From the NCBI GenBank assembly GCA_030141605.1, contig JAQGDQ010000155.1, positions 1-64,000 on the forward strand: DNA of 64,000 bases, in the 5' to 3' direction. This document shows, piece by piece, positions 58,415 to 64,000 of this stretch. The position numbers and the translations under genes were made by a program. How positions within the stretch are numbered: position 1 is the stretch's first letter; every line of letters begins with the position of its first letter. This DNA is from Tubiluchus corallicola. Taxonomy: Eukaryota; Priapulida; Priapulimorpha; Priapulimorphida; Tubiluchidae. The notes under the pieces are model-generated. The model saw only the letters and a program-made list of their open reading frames with translations. It was not told where the DNA came from and did no database searches.

Positions 58415-58874
58415 CCGTATTTTCCCATGTATAAGAGACCCTTGTGTATAAGAGACCCCTTCAATTTTTAGGCAAAAATTCTGGAAAAAAGTTTTTTGGT
58501 AATGAATAACTTTATTCATCATAGAAATCATTAAATTCCTCATCACTCTCATCAAAAATATCAACTGGAGTCAGACCTTCAGCAATTCCAGCCAGTTCAT
58601 CATCAGAGGAGTCACTCTGCTCAAAAATGGCATTGTCCTCTGTGCCGTCCATGGCATTGGAGATGCCACACTTCTTGAAAGATTTAATAATGACCTCTGG
58701 CTTTACACCATTCCATGCCTTGAGGCACTTGTAGAGCACTTATTTCTTTAATATCATTAGTGTCACAATTTATGCATCTTATTGAAAAGTCTTACTCCCA
58801 TGTATAAGAGACCCCCTGTTTTTAAAGTGAAAATTCTGAGCAAAAAAGGGTCTCTTATACACGGGAAAATACGG
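58415..58874 (-). mobile_element. Internally deleted pogo-type transposon
   Basis: 460 bp, TA on both sides (58413-58414, 58875-58876), with inverted ends of about 28 bp starting CCGTATTTTCCC. The word TGTATAAGAGACCCC is repeated within the ends. It retains only the end of a transposase gene on the minus strand. Confidence 0.88.
58512..58739 (-). pseudogene. C-terminal remnant of a pogo/Tigger-like transposase
   Basis: About 75 codons with the family pattern KAWNGVKPEVIIKSFKKCGI, followed by DGTEDNAIFEQSDSSDDE and an acidic end, as in the tail after the DDE domain of Tigger-like transposases. No ATG begins it and the catalytic core is missing. It lies within the 58415-58874 element. Confidence 0.75.
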
Positions 58875-61119
58875 TATATGCAGATTAACACACGCTAGCT
58901 GTAAATAATTTCACTGCGGTCTGAGCACTGTAAGCTGCTAGTCGGTTTATATGGCAGCTAAAGTCCAATATTCTGCTATATTCTATAATATCGATTAGCC
59001 TGATATCATCAGCCTATTATGTACCATTGAGCATCAGCATATCGACTGTGATCGCTTCTTGTTCTAGTTCTGGCTGTGGTGAAGCCAACAGCAGTTTTGA
59101 AAATGCTTGCATAATTTTCATGCCAGTCTCCCAATTTGCATGTTATTAAATGGCTTCTTCAACAGCGAAAACTCGAAATTAATGATTGCTTAATGGCTGC
59201 TTGTGGCACACGTCTTGATGCAAGTGTTAAAAGAGGTGGCAGTTTGGAGGGGGTAATCGCAAATTTGTGTCAGGGTGATATATGACTTGCTCAAACACTG
59301 GTAAGGAGAACTATAAAGGCCTTGTTGTTTGAATATTAAAAATTTCTGGAGAATCTTCTAGTTTGGCAGGTGGCACCACTAGTGATGGCGTTCCGAACAC
59401 TGCTAGCGAATGACAAATTATGTTTGGTAGCTAAATGTGAAAGTAAATTTGGAATAGACCTTAGGTAAAGAGTGGTTTGGCATTAAAAATGTTGTTATCA
59501 TTGAGTAGTTGTTAAATTACTGGATGCCACATTTATCTTGTTATCGAGAGAAGGCTATGCAAAAAGCTGAGTACTTGTATGCTTTTTGAAATTATGTAAT
59601 TGTGCAATTATTCGAATGCATAGTTAGGGCAGATTTAATTTTTGCTTTTATTGATGTTGATTGGGGGTGGGTGTTGTGGGTGTGAGGGTTTATAAGATTT
59701 ACAAGCTCGTGTTCAGTTAATTTTGTGTCATCAAGCACAGTTAGGCTGGCAGATGGCGTGGTTATGTAATGCTTTTGCGCCTGTAGTTCCCTTTACTGGT
59801 TGCATTAACATAAAAGCTGAGTTTCTCAGAGCTCTGTTGTGCACCCCTTGCTTGTTTTTACTCTATATAAAAACTGCATCAGTGATTTTCAAATCGAAAT
59901 AATCATCTTCATTATATATATCAAACGAATATTAACTGAGATAAATCTATGTTCAAGTATACCTTTTATCTGTTTAAGTGGTAGTAAACATCCGATAAAG
60001 AACCGATTGATAGGAGTTCACTTATGGTCAGGCTTTGTTTTATGGTTAAGCTGACATTCCACAGAGACGCAACAAGGGACAAATCACCCTTGAACCGTTC
60101 TTTAAACTCGAGTGAAATACACCCTTTTGGAAAATTTCATTCATCAATAGATCCGCCCTTGTGTCTTGCAGTGATGCGATGCCTGATGAAGTTAATTGAT
60201 ATGCAATCATGTATTGGCATATTATCTAATGCATTCATAAGGAACGAGCTGCTAAGATTTCATTACATATTGCAGAGACGCTAAATTTATTGACCAGTAT
60301 ATAATAGGCGTACAGAGTGCATAAATAATGAAGCTAAACAGAAAATTATTAAGTGCACATTGTACTTTGACAGTTCAGTTTGTAATATTGCAAAAATGTT
60401 GTAATACTACGGAAATAGTAATCATAAGAATCTAGCGATTTTTGAAATGATCATGGTAATGATTATAATTATTGACATGTTGGTGATGGTGACGACGACG
60501 ATGATGATAATAATGATGGCGATGCCCACAACAGTTACTGTCACGATGAAACATCAAATGCATTGCTTATCTCACACTGAAGCACATAATTTAATCATTC
60601 ATTATTTTATATTATTTATTTATTTATTACCTCAGCACATTAATAAAGTAGTGAGTATTAGGCCTAAAATGCTTTATGTGCATGTTCTGGCTTTGATCAT
60701 TCTTCAACGTGAAAGAGTTTGAATTTTGTACAAATTGTGCCTTTTCGGTCACTCTGCATTTATTTCATCTACCACCCTGTATGAATTAAACGTCTACGGC
60801 TACAGCAGGCACCCTCTTCTGATAATTGAGCTTGATTTGAACTTGTATTCTGGGATAAATTGATTTGCTAATCGCCATTGATTCTCTGTGAAGACAGGAT
60901 GTAGCTACAATTGAAGCATTGATTGTGGAAATGCCCGCGCTGGTCGTCTGTCGATTTTGTTCAATTTAAAGGTATTGTGAGACCTGTCAAATTCTGGCAT
61001 TGTAAAAAACAGAAAAAAGCACAAATTATTGCACTTTGTGGAAAATTGGTGTAAATTTGTAAACTGTGAATGTAGTAGATTTGTGCTTATCGCAAAATAA
61101 CGACACTGTATTCGACGCG
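58875..61119. other. Gene-free stretch
   Basis: AT-rich with a short GAT/GAC-rich region at about 60440-60560. Nothing else supportable. Confidence 0.5.
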
Positions 61120-61270
61120 TGGAAATATAGCCGAGTGGTAACAGTATGTCCTCAGCAACCGAAGTTAAGCATTGCTAAGACTGGTCAGCGAATAGATGAG
61201 GGACATACTGGTTCTCTATTTCTGGGTACTTTCTTTCGCCACACTGGTCGAATAATAATAATAATAATTG
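61120..61270 (+). repeat. SINE-like repeat with a 5S-rRNA-like part
   Basis: CCGAAGTTAAGCATTGC, AAGACTGGTCAGCG and AATAGATGAGGGAC follow the order and spacing of the internal promoter of 5S rRNA (GAAGCTAAGCAGGGT, CCTGGTTAGTAC, TGGATGGGAGAC). Just upstream is TAGCCGAGTGGTAACAG, like a tRNA A box. It ends in an (AAT)n tail at about 61252-61269. It is likely a SINE with a Pol III promoter. Confidence 0.5.
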
Positions 61271-61324
61271 ATTTTTTGCCTTCAAAATAACAATCATAGA
61301 TAGTATATATCATTGAGTTACAAA

Positions 61325-61400
61325 GATTAAAGAAGGGCGGGATGGCGAAAGACCATAAGGTCATCTAGTCTGCCATCCTTAAATAGTGAGTCTACTAATT
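61325..61400 (+). repeat. Hairpin-forming repeat fragment
   Basis: GGATGGC (61341-61347) pairs with GCCATCC (61373-61379), and inside it GACC pairs with GGTC around an ATAA loop. The word GGTCATCTAGTCTGCC resembles, from memory, the GATCATCTAGTTCCAACC segment of vertebrate CR1 elements. Confidence 0.4.
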
Positions 61401-61683
61401 TCAGCATGGCGAGCAAATATTATTCGAACAAAATAAAGAATAGAATAGGAAACAGATCATAATTAAATTAATAGCAAACAATTACGGTAAATAAAATTAC
61501 GCAAATTTACGCAAAACAGTGAAAAGCTGTTTTCTTCTTTGATGGATGATATGCTTATGCCTGGATGTGGCCAAGACACTTCTGCCTCATCGTCATTGCC
61601 ACTACCGTAGACTCTGCTACGGTAAATGTCTGGATTGCTTCTACAGTTGTGTCGCGATTACTGGTTTCCTGTGGTTTTTAGGT

Positions 61684-61734
61684 CCTCTGACGTTAGTCAG
61701 TAAGGGGGATCTGTTTACTGACTAAAGTCAGAGG
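61684..61734. repeat. Near-perfect inverted repeat, 20-bp arms
   Basis: Arms 61684-61703 and 61715-61734 are complementary except for one base, with an 11-base loop. The left arm reads CCTCTGACGTTAGTCAGTAA. Confidence 0.85.
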
Positions 61735-62639
61735 CCCTTTAAATAGGGGTTAAAATAGGGGTTGAGGAGACAAATTGATACCAGTGTCAACCGAGCTAGC
61801 TTGTATCAAATGAATGGTTTCAATGAGACAAATTGAATAGTATAATTTATGCCGAGATTGGCAGAGGGTCACGGGTTCAAATGTTACAAGTTGCTATTTC
61901 ATTATGAAGTGCAGTTCCTATGCATTAAGCAAACTAAATTCAATAAAACACAGTTAGAACTTTCAAAGAAAGGGCCGACGTCTTTTGAATGACCAATTCC
62001 ATAACTACTGACTGTAGTTATCTTCGATTTGTAATCTCCATTTTCTCCTTGTACATGTACCAATAAGTTTGGTGCTTTTACTGTGACAACTGTTCATAAA
62101 AAAATTACGTTGCTTGATTAATGGCCTCGGTATGTAATTGATTAATACCCTAAATAATGATTGATTGCGTCTTCAAGTCATCCAGGTAATTTAAGGTGTG
62201 TGTGATTGAGGCTGGAATACTTTGCAATCTGCTAGTTAGCACCATTGTCACAAATTTGTAGGTCACCTTTATCTTAAGAAAACTTACTGCCATTGATTGT
62301 AGATTTCAAACTTCTTGGCGCCAAAATGGTTATTAATCAGTAATTACACTAATTATAATAGCTGCAAATATCCGTTGTGCAATGCTTCGTAATAACGCCA
62401 TTAATTATATTGAAACAATAAAGGTGGATTACTGTGAAATCCCCAGGTAAATTGATCAGCAGGTGAGCAGTATCGTGACTAGTCATTGGATAAACATAAA
62501 TATTAATAAGAGAGGCTCCTGAAGAGTGTGTGCAACTTTCATGGATGAGTGTATAAAATGCATGAAATTCGACCACTGACATAATTTGAAAGTCATTACT
62601 TGCAAGAGAAATCAACTCTTCAACAAAAGCCTAAAGCAC
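61735..62639. other. Gene-free stretch
   Basis: A GGGTTCAAATG word near 61873 is B-box-like but no full tRNA or SINE is visible. Nothing else. Confidence 0.45.
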
Positions 62640-62895
62640 AACAAAATACTCTTTAGAAATTCGTCTTGAAATTTTGTATCACTTACATGCTGTCTTACTG
62701 CGCACAGAACTTGCGTTGGCAGTAACGCTGTATACAACTAAACTTCCACGACAACCATTAGGCGCAGCCGTTCTGACGGTAAGTCATTTGAAACGTGTTT
62801 AGGTAACATTGCATAAAGTTTGAAAAAGTAATCATAGCATTTGTAGCATATACTTCGCTGACTGACCAAAAGTTTAAATTACTTTTACCCCTCAG
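62640..62895. repeat. Locally duplicated segment, copy 1
   Basis: Starts near AAATTCGTCTTGAAATTTTG and parallels 63340-63645 through the TATCACTTAC, GCTGTCTTA, GCTGTATA and CTTCGCTGACT words, with many differences. Confidence 0.75.
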
Positions 62896-63339
62896 CGTAG
62901 TAAACAGTCAAAATCGGTATGGCTTTAGTAGTCAAGCACAAGCCATGACTACTCGGCAAAATATCCCGCTTATACCTAGTGTTCTATAATTTAAGTGATT
63001 TAATTGTTTATAGTTAAAGCATCAAATTCATTATTTTTGTTCAGGAATCAATTTGTTAGATGCTTGAGTCCTTTTCTTTTCTGAAATCCACACAGATAGG
63101 GCGCATCTGTTTGTGTGTAATTGTATAACCTTCACTTACTCTTGAAACCGTACAGAGGGCCGTAATCCGTGCACGTGACATCAACGATGAAGCCATGAAA
63201 TAATTGCTGACCTTGAAATCACCTCTTGAACTGCGTTGGTGTGTCGTCGATGTCGTGGCAGACTTAATTGCATTTTGCGTCGCCTGTTGGTGGAATCGTG
63301 AATTATGAGATGATTTCTTAAACGGTTTTCACAAATAAA

Positions 63340-63645
63340 GCCTTAAAAATTCGTCTTGAAATTTGGTATCACTTACGTGCTGTCTTATTGCATACAGAGT
63401 TTGCGTTAACAGTAATGCTGTATAAAGTTTGTAAATTTAAACTCTCGCAATGAGCGTTAGGCACTGCCATTTTAACGTCATTTGAAACTAGTCGTTTAGA
63501 TAACAGAAAAGTTGAAGAGTTGGGTAGACAAGTTGAAAACAGAAAAGTTGAAAAGTTGAGTAGACAAGTTGAAAAAACAATCAGAACATTCGTAGCACAC
63601 TCTTCGCTGACTAAGCAAAAGTACGAATTACTTTATCAGTAAGGC
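63340..63645. repeat. Locally duplicated segment, copy 2, with internal tandem duplication
   Basis: Same orientation as 62640-62895. It contains an extra direct repeat of about 35 bp built on AGAAAAGTTGAA and GTAGACAAGTTGAAAA at about 63504-63575. Confidence 0.75.
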
Positions 63646-64000
63646 CAAGCAGTGTTCTTTTTTGGTGAATCAGTGGTGCACACTGGGATGGCGATGCAGT
63701 GACGCTTTCCCCGTTAACGCAAATATTTTAAATTATTAAGAATTTTCTTTTCCAATTATATAAGTCTTTGTAACTGGTAAGCATAATGCAAAGTAATATA
63801 ACTTTGTATGGAAAGTTCTTTTGGCGATATTTTAAAAATTCCCCTTTCTTCCCCTTTTACGAATATCACTGTCTGCGCTGTTATCAACTCTTAGCACCAT
63901 GCTTAGCACACATTTCAGTAATTACTTCGTGACTTCAACAATAGAATTCAACGCAAAACCTACTAGCAGTGCTGTAATTTTAAAGTTCCCAATAGCTGAT

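Noticed and set aside
61845-61885. tRNA-like GGGTTCAAATG
   Set aside because: Single promoter-like word without a cloverleaf.
1-64000. CRISPR array or prokaryotic operon
   Set aside because: Tandem repeats here lack unique spacers and the genes are animal genes with GT/AG introns.

Overview
The window is AT-rich nuclear DNA from an animal, most likely an invertebrate. Genes are sparse, introns have GT/AG ends, spacers are long and AT-rich, and several classes of mobile element are present. Host genes I can name are a Rab14 GTPase (plus strand, about 30.8-31.4 kb), a long C2H2 zinc-finger protein (plus strand, 42.77-44.72 kb) and two exons of a membrane-anchored SUEL/galactose-binding lectin (minus strand, 8.77-10.29 kb). 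Two host-gene fossils are also visible: a broken nuclear-receptor copy (about 15.0-15.65 kb, minus) and a broken zinc-finger fragment (about 38.4-38.7 kb). The sequence does not fix the species or phylum.

Layout. 1-7447: a nearly complete, young LTR retrotransposon on the minus strand whose pol order is protease-integrase-RT-RNase H. Its RT is of Ty3/gypsy type but its gene order is that of Ty1/copia, which is the hallmark of Gmr1-like elements. 7448-8593: a 33-bp minisatellite directly against its LTR. 8769-10288: lectin exons. 11440-12330: LINE reverse-transcriptase fossil (minus). 12519-13602 and 35957-37420: two copies of a two-block non-TE-like repeat. 17461-22176: complete but broken Mag/K02A2.6-like Ty3/gypsy element flanked by a GTTGA duplication. 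23404-26214: a second, 5'-truncated Ty3/gypsy element with a 3' LTR. 30.6-33.2 kb: Rab14 locus. 38.9-41.7 kb: a Tigger/pogo transposon nested inside an older Tigger-like element. 42.7-45.3 kb: zinc-finger gene. 44.7-64 kb: almost gene-free, with a 28-bp minisatellite, microsatellites, a deleted pogo-type element with a transposase tail, a 5S-rRNA-like SINE, a 20-bp-arm hairpin and a duplicated 250-300 bp segment.

The most notable object is the first retrotransposon. It combines an integrase-first pol, a SAP-like domain at the N-terminus of Gag, a leader of about 1.46 kb, LTRs differing at only three positions, and a single visible lesion (a frameshift in RT). The host genes do not form a pathway together; the window is mostly a record of transposition, local duplication and retrocopying. 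All similarities were judged by eye from motifs; no database search was possible.
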